Assembly (NCBI GenBank): GCA_910577735.1
Contig: CAJTOO010000001.1
Location: 189,782 to 253,781 of the forward strand
Source: an uncultured Lachnospiraceae bacterium
GTDB taxonomy: Bacteria; Bacillota; Clostridia; Lachnospirales; Lachnospiraceae
Direction of reading: 5' to 3'
Length of the DNA stretch: 64,000 nt
Part shown: positions 1 through 8,346 of the stretch, piece after piece
Layout: each line of letters opens with the position of its first letter
Numbering within the stretch: position 1 is the first letter of the stretch
Program-made: the position numbers and the translations under genes
Notes under the pieces: generated by a model
Told to the model about the DNA's origin: nothing
The model's input: only the letters and a program-made list of their open reading frames with translations
The model's database searches: none

Positions 1-174
1 ATACGCATTGGCCGAAAAGGCGGAAGCCTGTTCATGATAAGATTGTATATACTGCACATGTTTGGACTCGCAGATTGAATGAATCAGGTCCGCTACACTC
101 CCCCCGATGTATCCAAAAACGGTATCTATCTGTAATTCTTCTAAGAAACATACGATATAGTCTGTTAATTTCAT
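1..174 (-). CDS. Thiamine-diphosphate enzyme, acetolactate-synthase-like (N-terminal part, cut by window edge)
   Basis: The 58 visible codons start at ATG 174 and run off the left edge. They match the N-terminal PYR domain of the acetolactate synthase/pyruvate decarboxylase family: an opening MKLTDYIVCFLEEL helix, then VFGYIGGS, then HEQASAFSANAY. The Glu of HEQ (about residue 48) is at the place of the Glu that activates the thiamine ring. The start lies 26 bp after the stop of the preceding gene, with a weak AAGGG ribosome site, so it is probably the last visible gene of the minus-strand sugar operon. In such operons these enzymes often make or condense keto-acid or keto-sugar units. The substrate cannot be read from this fragment. 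Confidence 0.75.
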   Translation of the reverse strand, partial: MKLTDYIVCFLEELQIDTVFGYIGGSVADLIHSICESKHVQYIQSYHEQASAFSANAY

Positions 175-200
175 GTAAATACCCTTACACTCTGTGCATA

Positions 201-1148
201 TTACAAAATTTCCAGCTCTGCATATCCAAATCCTTCTTTGCCAAAGTCATTGCCGCAATAAAACATATAATATTTATCATGAATCTGCGTAATATAAGGA
301 TATGCTATCATCTGACTGTCCCATCCGCTCTCTGAAAGGCCAATCCCCACTTTGGAATCATCTCTTGTCCACTGCACTAAATCTTTAGAATATGCATATC
401 CCATAGCATATCCCTTTCCCAGCGTGTGCCGGAAATCCAATCCATATCGATAACAGAAAAACATATGATATGTATCTTCCAATTTCAGAATCGCAGCACT
501 GGTCTGACTCTCATATTCTACTTTCGGTTCTATGACTGGCTGTGGGTTTCTGTTCCAGTGAATCCCATCATCTGACGTTGCATGCACAATCAGGTATTGC
601 GACTCCATTTTTTCATCCCCCTGAAGCCAACGCTGTCCTGACAGATAGTACATGTGCCATTCGTTTTCACTGAATCTGTACACTTGAGGGCATGCATGCA
701 AATAGGGCTCTTCCATTGTCGGCCCTATAATCGGTCCTTTACCGACCTTTTTAAAAGTCTTAGCGTCATTGCCTTTTGCCAGTCCTATTTCCCAACAGTA
801 CGGAACACTTACCGCCCTCGTCCAACCGCAATAGTATAAATAATACTCATTTCCGACCTTAACAATACTGTTGGGCATGGATCCGAACTCATCAAACTCG
901 CCAATGCCCCCAAGTTCCATCATGGGTTCGTCGGCCACTCTGATGACTCTTTGTAAATTTTCTTTATCTAAATCTACCCATCCGCCATGGGCTCTGCTCA
1001 TGCCATCTTTATATGCCTCTCTTGTTGAAAAATACACCCTTATGTAGTCCCCGAAATCATATGTGAAGGGACACTGTGCATGACTGTACATCCACTCAGA
1101 ATGTCCATTGGGCGAAAATATCAATCCCTTTTTATTCCATTGAAACAT
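201..1148 (-). CDS. Five-bladed beta-propeller glycosidase-like protein (GH43/GH130/GH32-like fold)
   Basis: A 315-residue protein rich in repeated blade motifs such as YYLYYCGW, WHMYYLSG, YHMFFCYR and YYMFYCGN, the pattern of GH43/GH130/GH32-type propellers. There is no signal peptide, so it should act in the cytoplasm. Many such proteins sit in surface-glycan gene sets where their catalytic role is unproven. I chose ATG 1148 (MFQWNKKG) because AAAGGAG and GGAAG lie just upstream; an upstream in-frame start at 1196 would add 16 unconserved residues. It lies between the radical SAM gene and the thiamine enzyme in the same direction. The fold call is firmer than any enzymatic activity. Confidence 0.65.
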   Translation of the reverse strand: MFQWNKKGLIFSPNGHSEWMYSHAQCPFTYDFGDYIRVYFSTREAYKDGMSRAHGGWVDLDKENLQRVIRVADEPMMELGGIGEFDEFGSMPNSIVKVGNEYYLYYCGWTRAVSVPYCWEIGLAKGNDAKTFKKVGKGPIIGPTMEEPYLHACPQVYRFSENEWHMYYLSGQRWLQGDEKMESQYLIVHATSDDGIHWNRNPQPVIEPKVEYESQTSAAILKLEDTYHMFFCYRYGLDFRHTLGKGYAMGYAYSKDLVQWTRDDSKVGIGLSESGWDSQMIAYPYITQIHDKYYMFYCGNDFGKEGFGYAELEIL

Positions 1149-1208
1149 CAACTTCCTGCTCCTTTCAGCCCTGTATACGCCTGCCTGACCTTTCATATCC
1201 TGTACAGA

Positions 1209-2192
1209 CTACCAGCCGTATTTCCTTAACAGTTCCTCTCTATATGGCGTTATGTCCGTGCTGGCTCCACAGGATGGGAACGTACACTTTCGGCATAGCA
1301 TTCCCTCTTTCAGGTCATCTTGCAAAATACATTTTCTTAAGGCCTGATACTGCTCTCCGTTCCATATTTCCTTCAGGCTCTTTTCCCTGATATCTCCAAC
1401 GATCAGCTTCTTGTCATAATCCGTACAGCATGGAGAAACAGTTCCATCACTATGTATCACCATTTGATAAAAGGGCTGCGGACAAATTCTGTTATTTTCA
1501 ACAGTATCCAACATGCCATACATATGCTCTTGATCCTGCTCCTTTACCGTAACCAAATCCGGCCATAAATTTACAGCATTATCAATATAATATGTATCTG
1601 CCATATCCTTAAACAATGAGATAAATTCCTTCTTCTGCTGTTCATTAAAATAGTCGCCTGTTATCTTTACATGAACTTTGCAGTCACCCCTGACACTATA
1701 AAAATAGCGTATATTATCCAAGAGGCTATTAAATGAAATCTGCGCAGATGAGAACTTCTTATAGGTTGCATCATCCAATCCGTAAATGGAAAATGTGATT
1801 CTGTCTAACCCTGCCGCCACCAGGTCTTCTGACATCTGTTTCGTGAGAAGACTTCCATTGGTTGTGATCTGTGTTATTTCAGCAACATGCCTGTCTTTAA
1901 GCGCCCTGGTAAAATCTGCTATATTACTATTTATCAGGGGTTCACCCAGATTATATAAATGAACTGTTTTGAACGGTTCCTCAAAGTCCTCCATATCCTT
2001 CACAATCTTGTCGAACAGTTCTCTGCTTAATGCTGTGCCAGCACTCTGTCTGTATTTATGAAAACAGAAATCACACTTAAAATTGCATATATCACATGCA
2101 TCAATACACAGACTAAGAGGTTTTGCTAGCGGCAGAAGATTCTGAAGCGGTTTCCGGTCAGGAATCAGGGGCGTGTCAAATTTAGCACTCAT
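1209..2192 (-). CDS. Radical SAM protein with SPASM-type C-terminal cluster domain
   Basis: 327 residues. The radical SAM CxxxCxxC motif is seen as CNFKCDFC near residues 36-43, followed by the GEP-like motif (NLGEPLIN). The C-terminal part has further cysteines in the SPASM pattern (CPQPF, SPCCTDYD, GMLCRKCTFPSC), expected to bind one or two extra Fe-S clusters. Proteins like this modify peptides, sugars or cofactors by radical chemistry; here the neighbours (aminotransferase, methyltransferase, WbqC) point to modification of a sugar or polymer unit. GGGAGG lies 7 nt before the ATG. The gene follows the methyltransferase by 35 bp, so it is probably in the same transcript. Confidence 0.85.
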   Translation of the reverse strand: MSAKFDTPLIPDRKPLQNLLPLAKPLSLCIDACDICNFKCDFCFHKYRQSAGTALSRELFDKIVKDMEDFEEPFKTVHLYNLGEPLINSNIADFTRALKDRHVAEITQITTNGSLLTKQMSEDLVAAGLDRITFSIYGLDDATYKKFSSAQISFNSLLDNIRYFYSVRGDCKVHVKITGDYFNEQQKKEFISLFKDMADTYYIDNAVNLWPDLVTVKEQDQEHMYGMLDTVENNRICPQPFYQMVIHSDGTVSPCCTDYDKKLIVGDIREKSLKEIWNGEQYQALRKCILQDDLKEGMLCRKCTFPSCGASTDITPYREELLRKYGW

Positions 2193-2227
2193 TATTCTTC
2201 CTCCCTAAACTCTTATAGATCCAAAAT

Positions 2228-2971
2228 TTACACTTCTTTTACGATATAAGCATCGGGCATCCATGAATTAGGAATTGTATTTACCTTGACACCTGGCAGA
2301 AGTTCATGAATGGCCAGTGTTTCACCCGGCGCAAACTGGCAGGCATACTGATCAAAAATCATAATGCCACCACGATTAAGTCTTTCCCAGAAAAATGGGA
2401 TTGCCGCTTTCATGACTTCGTATACGCCGGAATCCATCATGACCAACTTAAACCGCAAATGATCATTTTCCTTAAAAAATGTATCCAGATCTTTCATCAG
2501 ATCCAGCTTGTGGATTTTTAAAATGTTATCAAATCCCTGCTTTTGGACTAATGTCTTGATACTTTCATAATCCGCCTTATAACTTCCTACCGCTACAAGA
2601 TCAGAATCAGCCTCCGTCAATGCCCCCGTCCCCTCAAACCAGTCAAATCCATGGCACATTGTGAGAGATTCTGATTCAAATATTTTAATCAGCTTTGCAA
2701 ACAAAAGTGAACTTGCACCCTTATACACACCTACATCCGCAATATGTCCTGCGAGTCCCAGAGTTTTCTTATAAATTTCATATATGGTGAGCACTCTATT
2801 CAATGACATATGACCTACATAAGCAGTAAAATGTTCTAAAAGATCAGGTACTCCTCCCAAGTCCGTCTCTTTTAAATAATCCAAATATTCATAATATTCC
2901 TTCCTTCTGTGATCGAACTTCAGTCCCTCCAATGTGCCTCTTGATGTCCATTTCTTAGCCTGCTCATCCAT
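2228..2971 (-). CDS. Class I SAM-dependent methyltransferase, TylF/MycF-like
   Basis: 247 residues. The SAM-binding motif appears as HIADVGVYKGASSLLFAKL (about residues 77-95), with an acidic motif MCHGFDWFEGTG after it and LVMMDSGVYEV, then RLNRGGIMIFDQY near the C-terminus. This is the arrangement of the TylF/MycF sugar O-methyltransferase family, in which metal-binding aspartates hold the sugar diol. I infer O-methylation of a sugar made by the same operon. AAAGGAG precedes the ATG. There is no membrane segment, so the enzyme should be cytoplasmic. Confidence 0.75.
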   Translation of the reverse strand: MDEQAKKWTSRGTLEGLKFDHRRKEYYEYLDYLKETDLGGVPDLLEHFTAYVGHMSLNRVLTIYEIYKKTLGLAGHIADVGVYKGASSLLFAKLIKIFESESLTMCHGFDWFEGTGALTEADSDLVAVGSYKADYESIKTLVQKQGFDNILKIHKLDLMKDLDTFFKENDHLRFKLVMMDSGVYEVMKAAIPFFWERLNRGGIMIFDQYACQFAPGETLAIHELLPGVKVNTIPNSWMPDAYIVKEV

Positions 2972-3049
2972 ATTTATATTCTCCTTTCATTCTGGCCTTT
3001 TACCTTAAAATTGATTTGACCATATAATCCTTAGTCTCATAACTGCTTC

Positions 3050-3757
3050 CTATTTCCGCAGTTCATATTCGTTCAAATATTTCTTGATAGTCTGTATATC
3101 GTTATGCATTAATACATCAATAATTGATAAATTTTCCACAAAAAAATCCTGATTCTGACTGTAAATAATATTCTCCCTTTTTGTCTCCAGGAAAAAAAGG
3201 GCTATTCCTTCTCTCTCAAAATCAGAATGACTATATAAGGCTCTGCCCCCGCATGGATTTATATAGGTATCCGCATGTAATGCCTTACATATTTCTATAA
3301 TTCTTTTTTCTGCTTTCAATGTATTATCTTTATCTATTTGGGAGGACAGTAAAATTTCTGTATCTATATGCAGGAAGGCTATTACCCTCTCAATACTAAA
3401 CCGGATGAATTCCGTCAGATCAGCTTCCTCATAATTGACCGCTTCTGTGATCAACGGCATAATCTCTTCAAAATGAGGCGATTTTCTATAGGCATTACAA
3501 ATGGTTTTCAGAAAGTCCATTTTACTCTTCTGTGTAAAACTAAGAGCAGTCTCTTGGATCAGCTTATTTTGCGATGCTTTTTCCACTGGAAGTGTAAATC
3601 TGTATGGTTTCCCATTTAATAAAATGGAATTTCTGTTAATAAACCCCCTCATAATGTAATTCACATCATCCAGAATAACAAATTTGTCCACTGCACCAAT
3701 CAGCTGCCAGTAACCGATATATGGCATAAAATACGGCTGCATAATTCCTATCTTCAT
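3050..3757 (-). CDS. WbqC-like family protein
   Basis: 235 residues. The N-terminus MKIGIMQPYFMPYIGYWQLI followed by DKFVILDDVNYIMRGFINRN is typical of WbqC-like proteins, found in O-antigen, capsule and other glycan gene sets. YINPCGGRALY in the second half is also typical. Members are thought to act as acyl- or aminoacyl-transferases or modifying enzymes on nucleotide sugars, but few are tested. GAGG lies about 8 nt before the ATG. It lies between the DegT aminotransferase and the methyltransferase, which suggests a further step acting on the aminated sugar. Family call is good; the reaction is unknown. Confidence 0.8.
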   Translation of the reverse strand: MKIGIMQPYFMPYIGYWQLIGAVDKFVILDDVNYIMRGFINRNSILLNGKPYRFTLPVEKASQNKLIQETALSFTQKSKMDFLKTICNAYRKSPHFEEIMPLITEAVNYEEADLTEFIRFSIERVIAFLHIDTEILLSSQIDKDNTLKAEKRIIEICKALHADTYINPCGGRALYSHSDFEREGIALFFLETKRENIIYSQNQDFFVENLSIIDVLMHNDIQTIKKYLNEYELRK

Positions 3758-3811
3758 ATATGTTCCTCACCGAAAATCTGCTTGCATCATTTCATCCACG
3801 TTTCCGAATGA

Positions 3812-4918
3812 TCATCCGCCACGAATGATATCCATAATATTGGCAATCTGCTGTAGTTCAAGGCCCTCATACATTGGAAGAATTAATATCCGGCCTGATA
3901 ATTTTCTGGCATTGTCAAGATTTTTATTTTTATATTTGTTCCGAAAACATGCCTGATCGGCTGTCAAAGGATAAAAATATTTTCTCGCATGGATATCGTT
4001 TTCTTTCAGCAGATCATATATTTCATCTCTTGTTCTTTTATACTCTTCCTGGACAATAATCGGAAAATACGCATAATTTTTTGTGGCATCTGCTTTTTCC
4101 TCAAACAGCCCTATCCCCTGAATTTCATTCACTGCCTGCCTATAAAACTCGTACTGTTTTTTCCTGTCTTCCAAGGCCGCATCTATATGCTCCAAATTGC
4201 ACAATCCCATAATTGCACAAAACTCATTCATCTTGGCGTTGGCGCCAACTGCAGCCACTAACTCTTCATTCTGAATACCAAAATTTTTGAGATTATATAA
4301 TTTTCCATAGTATTTATGTTCTGAAAAGCTGACAGCTCCTCCTTCTATGGAATTAAAAATCTTGGTAGCGTGAAAACTGAACACCGATGCATCCCCATAA
4401 TTTCCAATTCCCCTGCCTTTGTACTTGATTCCAAAAGCGTGTGCTGCATCATAAATTACTTTTAGGTCATATTTATCTGCAATCTTTTGTATTTCTTCTA
4501 TATTGCAGATATTTCCATACACATGAACGGGAACAATTGCAGCCGTTTTTTCCGTTATCAATTCCTCGATCTTACGCTCATCTATTGTCCCATCACTCAT
4601 CTTCACATCACAAAATACCGGATTAAGATGATTCCTTACGATTGCATGGGTCGTTGATATAAAAGTAAACGGTGTTGTAATAATTTCTGCCCCTTCCGGG
4701 AACCCCATCATCTGAATGGCCATTTCCAATGCCATGTGCCCATTCACCATCAGTGACAACTCCGGCACATCCAGATAGCTTTTTAACTTGTTCTCCAGCT
4801 GGGCATGATACATCCCCATATTTGTAAGCCAATGAGACTCCCATAAGGGCTTAATGGCTTCTATATATTCCTCATACGGCGGCATCGATGATCGCGTGAC
4901 CAGTATTTTTCTATCCAT
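3812..4918 (-). CDS. DegT/DnrJ/EryC1/StrS-family PLP-dependent sugar aminotransferase
   Basis: About 368 residues. Family signs are WLTNMGMYHAQLE near the start, the cofactor-binding DAAHAFG stretch, and SFHATKIFNSIEGGA, where Lys is the expected pyridoxal-phosphate lysine. The family transfers an amino group from glutamate or glutamine to keto-sugar nucleotides. This suggests the operon makes an amino sugar, later methylated or acylated by neighbouring enzymes. Two starts are possible: ATG 4927 or ATG 4918. I prefer 4918 (MDRKILVTRSS) because AAGAGATG sits 6 nt upstream and the family usually begins there. The gene follows the glycerophosphotransferase-like gene by about 40 bp. Confidence 0.85.
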   Translation of the reverse strand: MDRKILVTRSSMPPYEEYIEAIKPLWESHWLTNMGMYHAQLENKLKSYLDVPELSLMVNGHMALEMAIQMMGFPEGAEIITTPFTFISTTHAIVRNHLNPVFCDVKMSDGTIDERKIEELITEKTAAIVPVHVYGNICNIEEIQKIADKYDLKVIYDAAHAFGIKYKGRGIGNYGDASVFSFHATKIFNSIEGGAVSFSEHKYYGKLYNLKNFGIQNEELVAAVGANAKMNEFCAIMGLCNLEHIDAALEDRKKQYEFYRQAVNEIQGIGLFEEKADATKNYAYFPIIVQEEYKRTRDEIYDLLKENDIHARKYFYPLTADQACFRNKYKNKNLDNARKLSGRILILPMYEGLELQQIANIMDIIRGG

Positions 4919-4964
4919 AGTAAACATCTCTTATCTTACATAATCATTTATGAAACGTAACAAA

Positions 4965-6326
4965 CTATCTATCTCCCACATCCTGCATCATTACCGGCTT
5001 TTTGATTCTGGCATATAACTGTACCACGCTGCTGCGGTCCCCATAATATGCATCACTGACCACCACAGCCCGATCCATATCTGCACTGTCATCATAAATG
5101 CCAAAGCCTTCCTGCCGATACTTTTCAACAAGCGCCTTATATTCCTTCCACAACCTCGGACGCATGGACTCAATCGTTGCCTGAATCAAAGGATGCGGTC
5201 TCCATAAAAGCGCCACCTCTTCCTGGTTTTTTTTAAACATCTCAAACACCGATTCCATCTTCCGAAGCATCTTCTCATCATGATGCAAAAGTGCACTCAC
5301 ACTGGTATTATAGAAAACTATCTTCTTCCAGCTCCCGTCAGGCCTGGTAATCACTTTCAACCACTCTGCCGGAATCTCCAGATTTTCTTTTTTCGTATTC
5401 GACACCTTGTCAAGCTTCGGTGATCCGAGTCCCAGAAACTTTTTTTCCAGAAAACTCCTGTCCACATGCTCATACAAAAGATCCATTTCTTTTGCGGCTT
5501 TTCTATATTCATCAATATAGATTGTCCGCATTTTCTCCGACTGTACGATGACCTGATCTGCATAAATCGTGCCCGGCATGAAGCAGAAATGCTTCATGTT
5601 ATCAACCGCCTCCTGATCGTCCGGTTCAATCTCCGGCAAAACAAAATAAGGAATATACACCAGCTTATCCGTGAACTTTCTCAGATTCTTAGAATAGAAA
5701 TACGGATGTACACTGGTCACATGATTGCACTCGTCGTAAGGATTATGAATATATATCACATCCGGCCTGCGAGTCTCCAAATCATAAGTATCGTATCGTG
5801 TAATTGGAACATTCTTCGGGTACAAATCACCCTCATAATGCTCCTCCTTGAAACTTCCGTCCGGATTCTTATCAAAATAGGGAATCGGAATCACATAAGC
5901 ATCTGTATTCTCATCAGCATCAGCTGCTTCCCACACACTCTCCAGAGAATCCCACATAGATGCTTTATAGGGTAGAAACACAACTTCTTTTCTATCCTCC
6001 GGCATATCATATTTAATGCCGCTATACAGCTTTGTCAATTGCTTCTGAATCTTTTTAGATACTTTCCGGCAGAGGTTTTCGTCAGGCAGATTCTCATTTA
6101 TCTGATAAATATTTTCACAGTAATCTTCCAGAATCTGTACAAGGGAAGCGTATTGTCCATCCATTTCTTCCAAATGTGTTCCAAGAACTATGGCTGCCTC
6201 CTGGCACTGCATGAGGACTTCCGCTGCTCCTTGTGGATTGGATGCGGCGGTTCTTGCGACAGCATCATTGGCCTTAAGCAGCATATCCACTGTCTGTAGC
6301 ATATCTTTTTTCCTATATCTCTCCAC
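4965..6326 (-). CDS. CDP-glycerol glycerophosphotransferase-like protein (TagB/TagF-related)
   Basis: About 453 residues and the first gene of the minus-strand operon. The C-terminal half resembles TagB/TagF-type transferases: VIYIHNPYDECNHVTSVHP, VALLWRPHPLI, then a DDSADMDRAVVVSDAYYGDRSSVVQLY stretch near the end with the acidic and GD-S residues seen in this fold. The N-terminal 100 residues are helical. Family members add or polymerise polyol phosphate on teichoic-acid-like chains. No complete teichoic-acid set is visible here, so the acceptor is unknown. I chose GTG 6326 because AAGGTGG lies 5 nt upstream; GTG 6335 and ATG 6302 are alternatives. Confidence 0.7.
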   Translation of the reverse strand: MERYRKKDMLQTVDMLLKANDAVARTAASNPQGAAEVLMQCQEAAIVLGTHLEEMDGQYASLVQILEDYCENIYQINENLPDENLCRKVSKKIQKQLTKLYSGIKYDMPEDRKEVVFLPYKASMWDSLESVWEAADADENTDAYVIPIPYFDKNPDGSFKEEHYEGDLYPKNVPITRYDTYDLETRRPDVIYIHNPYDECNHVTSVHPYFYSKNLRKFTDKLVYIPYFVLPEIEPDDQEAVDNMKHFCFMPGTIYADQVIVQSEKMRTIYIDEYRKAAKEMDLLYEHVDRSFLEKKFLGLGSPKLDKVSNTKKENLEIPAEWLKVITRPDGSWKKIVFYNTSVSALLHHDEKMLRKMESVFEMFKKNQEEVALLWRPHPLIQATIESMRPRLWKEYKALVEKYRQEGFGIYDDSADMDRAVVVSDAYYGDRSSVVQLYARIKKPVMMQDVGDR

Positions 6327-6352
6327 CGTTTCCACCTTCTTGTTATTTATTT

Positions 6353-6634
6353 ACTTACGCCGCTCGTTTCCGCTTCGCTTCATCTCGCTGCGGGCTTTCG
6401 CTCCTTTACTCCGCCGTGACGCTCGATTTCGCTTCGCTCATCTCGCTGCGGGCTTTCGCCTCTTTACTCCGCCGTGACGCTCGATTTCGCTTCGCTCATC
6501 TCGCTGCGGGCTTTCGCTCCTTTACTCCGCCGTGACGCTCGATTTCGCTTCGCTCATCTCGCTGCGGGCTTTCGCTCCTTTACTCCGCCGTGACGCTCGA
6601 TTTCGCTTCGCTCATCTCGCTGCGGGCTTTCGCC
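6353..6634. repeat. 58-bp tandem repeat array, about 4.9 copies
   Basis: Units begin CCGCCGTGACGCTCG and recur exactly every 58 bp at 6411, 6469, 6527 and 6585. A diverged partial copy (6353-6410) is on the left and a truncated copy ends near 6634. Copies differ by one or two bases (for example TTCGCC TC against TTCGCTCC at 6457-6462). Because 58 is not a multiple of three, the repeat cannot encode a regular peptide repeat. It lies directly upstream of the polymer operon's first gene. The spacing leaves no unique spacers, so it is not CRISPR. Function is unknown; copy number is likely to vary. Confidence 0.95.
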
Positions 6635-6638
6635 CTAT

Positions 6639-6699
6639 AGTCACATGTAAGAACAGAAAAGTGTCTGCAAGCAGCCATTTTCTGTTCTTACATATGACT
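6639..6699. repeat. Long palindrome: 22-bp inverted repeat with 17-nt loop
   Basis: Arms at 6639-6660 and 6678-6699 match over 22 bp with one mismatch (core AAGAACAGAAAA against TTTTCTGTTCTT). The loop is 17 nt. RNA from either strand would form a very stable hairpin. It abuts the 58-bp repeat array and lies at the far end of the region following the TnpB-like gene. It could stop transcription coming from the right, or mark the end of a mobile segment. There is no clear U-tract after it on either strand, so a simple intrinsic terminator is not certain. Confidence 0.85.
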
Positions 6700-6745
6700 G
6701 CACGGCTCATTAATAAGGCATATTGGACATCTGAGGATGTTGCTG

Positions 6746-6900
6746 ACGATTTTTCGTCTGCTTCGCTCCCGGTACTTCTCCTGCAAGTGAGTTCCCTAAG
6801 GTCTTGGCATACCCAATACCTGGCTGTGCGCCAGCTTCTAATGCCGTTTTTGTTTTTATCAAAAGAAATTTCCCACAGTCCTACTCCCGAATCTCCGGTT
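6746..6900 (-). ncRNA. Putative structured RNA after the TnpB-like gene (omega-RNA/guide-RNA candidate)
   Basis: On the minus strand, directly after the TnpB-like stop, the region can fold into nested stems: GGCAT/ATGCC (6841-6845 with 6806-6810) enclosing CTGGC-GCACA-GCCAG (6820-6834), and farther on ACGA-AAAA-TCGT (6746-6757). No convincing reading frame continues here. In IS605-type elements the omega RNA that guides TnpB comes from exactly this position, overlapping or following the 3' end of tnpB. Position and foldability support the idea; I cannot identify the guide, and no covariance test was done. Alternative: decayed transposon end without function. Confidence 0.4.
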
Positions 6901-6957
6901 TGGGTAAAATGGTATCTTTGGATGCCATTTATCTATGAAATTTTTCATTATGAACTA

Positions 6958-8271
6958 TCAATTCATCTGCCCTCTTTTAAGAGCATTTTTAGCAGTATTT
7001 TCCCGCTCTGGAAGCTTTGCGCCACACGCATTGCAAATGAAAATATCTTTTGTCTTCTTGCCGATTGTGCCGCATTGGCTGCACTCGTTGCTAATATCCT
7101 TGCCGAAAACTTCTACCAGTGTAATAGATTGTTCTCTACATTTCTGGGTGAGTCTGCTTCGCACATATCCCTTCTGCCACATGCTGATGGAATTATTTAT
7201 TTTCTTATTAATGCCTGCCCTGGATGACTGTGGCAGTTTGGGGAGATAAATCACTGCTGGTTTCTCAATCTTAAGCATCCGGTTAATCTCGGTATTGATG
7301 TATGTATGCAGTGTGGCTTCCAGCTTATCTCTGCCCGCCATATATTTTTTCCTGCCAGGGTTATTTCCCTTGTTTTTCCTATATCTGGCATTGCCTTCTC
7401 TGACAAAGTCTGCGAGTGCATACTGGTATTCGCTGAATTTCTCCCCATAGACATTACCCTGATCCGTCACAAACATGTTGCGGATTCCCAATGCCAGTCC
7501 GATTGTATTATGGTAATTTTCATTTTGCTTGACTCTGGTCTCTACCGGCACATGAATAACAATATTGCCTTCCTCAGGAAAAATACGGATATTTATTTGG
7601 CTGGTATAACGATTATTATCTGTAAGAGGAATAAAGATGCGCTTACGTTTTTCTTTGATGGCAAGATAAATCCCATGGTCATCGTAGCGATAGGCCTGCC
7701 CGGAAACCATAAATCCATCTGCCCCATCTGTGTGCAGCTTTTTTATATGTCTGCGCACCTGTCTGCGCAAATATTGATTCAGCTGCCCTTCCTCAACACA
7801 AGACCGAACTTGTGCAAAAGAGTTCTTCCACTCGTCTGCAAGCACAATTTCCTGCTTTAGCAGGATGCTCTCAAAACATCGGCTCTGCTTCATTACATAT
7901 CGCAGATAATGTCTGTCCTCTGGCGTCAGATTAGCATTTTCCCGAATACATTTTTCTGTCCGGCTTTTAATCTGTGTCCATTGATTCTTGATATCACCCA
8001 AAGCATCAAATATTGCCAGATAAAAGTACACTGACGGCAGCCCGAGCCTTGCCCGCAGTCCGCTGGCAGTCATTTCATTCTGCACAGTATAACCGGGATA
8101 TATCTTGGACAGACCCCCAATCCCACCATAGCGTTGATACACATAATTCTTGACACTGCTATAGTCTTTTGCAATCTCCACAAGCTTCTTCATCACCGCG
8201 TCAGGAACAGGTTCGCTATTATATTGATGGACTGTCTTACATATAGTACCTTGCGGCATATCGCTGTGCAC
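6958..8271 (-). CDS. TnpB/OrfB-like protein with all three RuvC acidic residues replaced (candidate TldR-like regulator)
   Basis: 437 residues; the layout is that of TnpB, the RNA-guided nuclease of IS200/IS605 elements. The RuvC-I motif GIDLG is GLALG here (Ala260), the RuvC-II Glu is in VIYLPKL (Tyr342 by my alignment), and the RuvC-III DxNAA is ENTAK (Glu424). The zinc finger is intact: CSQC (397, 400) and CNAC (413, 416). The reading frame is full length, so the protein seems kept while cleavage should be lost. No TnpA is nearby. The start is GTG 8271 after GGGAGG, or ATG 8259. The gene follows the recombinase by 75 bp, with recombination site A in between. Nuclease-dead TnpB homologues (TldR) are known as RNA-guided repressors; whether this is one is inference. 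Confidence 0.8.
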   Translation of the reverse strand: MHSDMPQGTICKTVHQYNSEPVPDAVMKKLVEIAKDYSSVKNYVYQRYGGIGGLSKIYPGYTVQNEMTASGLRARLGLPSVYFYLAIFDALGDIKNQWTQIKSRTEKCIRENANLTPEDRHYLRYVMKQSRCFESILLKQEIVLADEWKNSFAQVRSCVEEGQLNQYLRRQVRRHIKKLHTDGADGFMVSGQAYRYDDHGIYLAIKEKRKRIFIPLTDNNRYTSQINIRIFPEEGNIVIHVPVETRVKQNENYHNTIGLALGIRNMFVTDQGNVYGEKFSEYQYALADFVREGNARYRKNKGNNPGRKKYMAGRDKLEATLHTYINTEINRMLKIEKPAVIYLPKLPQSSRAGINKKINNSISMWQKGYVRSRLTQKCREQSITLVEVFGKDISNECSQCGTIGKKTKDIFICNACGAKLPERENTAKNALKRGQMN

Positions 8272-8297
8272 TGTCCTCCCGGCTTATGAAACAACTT

Positions 8298-8322
8298 TTC
8301 GCAGAATTGGATATTCTGCGAA
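8298..8322. other. Recombination site A (25-bp inverted-arm site)
   Basis: Arms TTCGCAGAAT (8298-8307) and ATTCTGCGAA (8313-8322) are perfect inverted repeats around the asymmetric core TGGAT. An identical 25-bp site lies at 11764-11788 in the opposite orientation (core ATCCA). This is the layout of lox/inversion sites used by tyrosine recombinases. It lies between the recombinase stop and the TnpB-like start. On the plus strand it is followed by only four T; on the minus strand there is no T run, so it is not a good terminator for the recombinase transcript. Confidence 0.85.
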
Positions 8323-8346
8323 TTTTCACTTATTTCAGGCATAAAT

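Noticed and set aside
6353..6634. CRISPR array
   Set aside because: Repeats are contiguous at 58 bp with no unique spacers, and no cas genes are near.
6958..8271. Intact IS200/IS605 element
   Set aside because: No TnpA, no clear element ends, and the nuclease residues are lost.
8298..8322. Intrinsic terminator of the recombinase gene
   Set aside because: No T run on the minus strand, and the identical inverted copy at 11764 with a reversed core is better explained as a recombination site.
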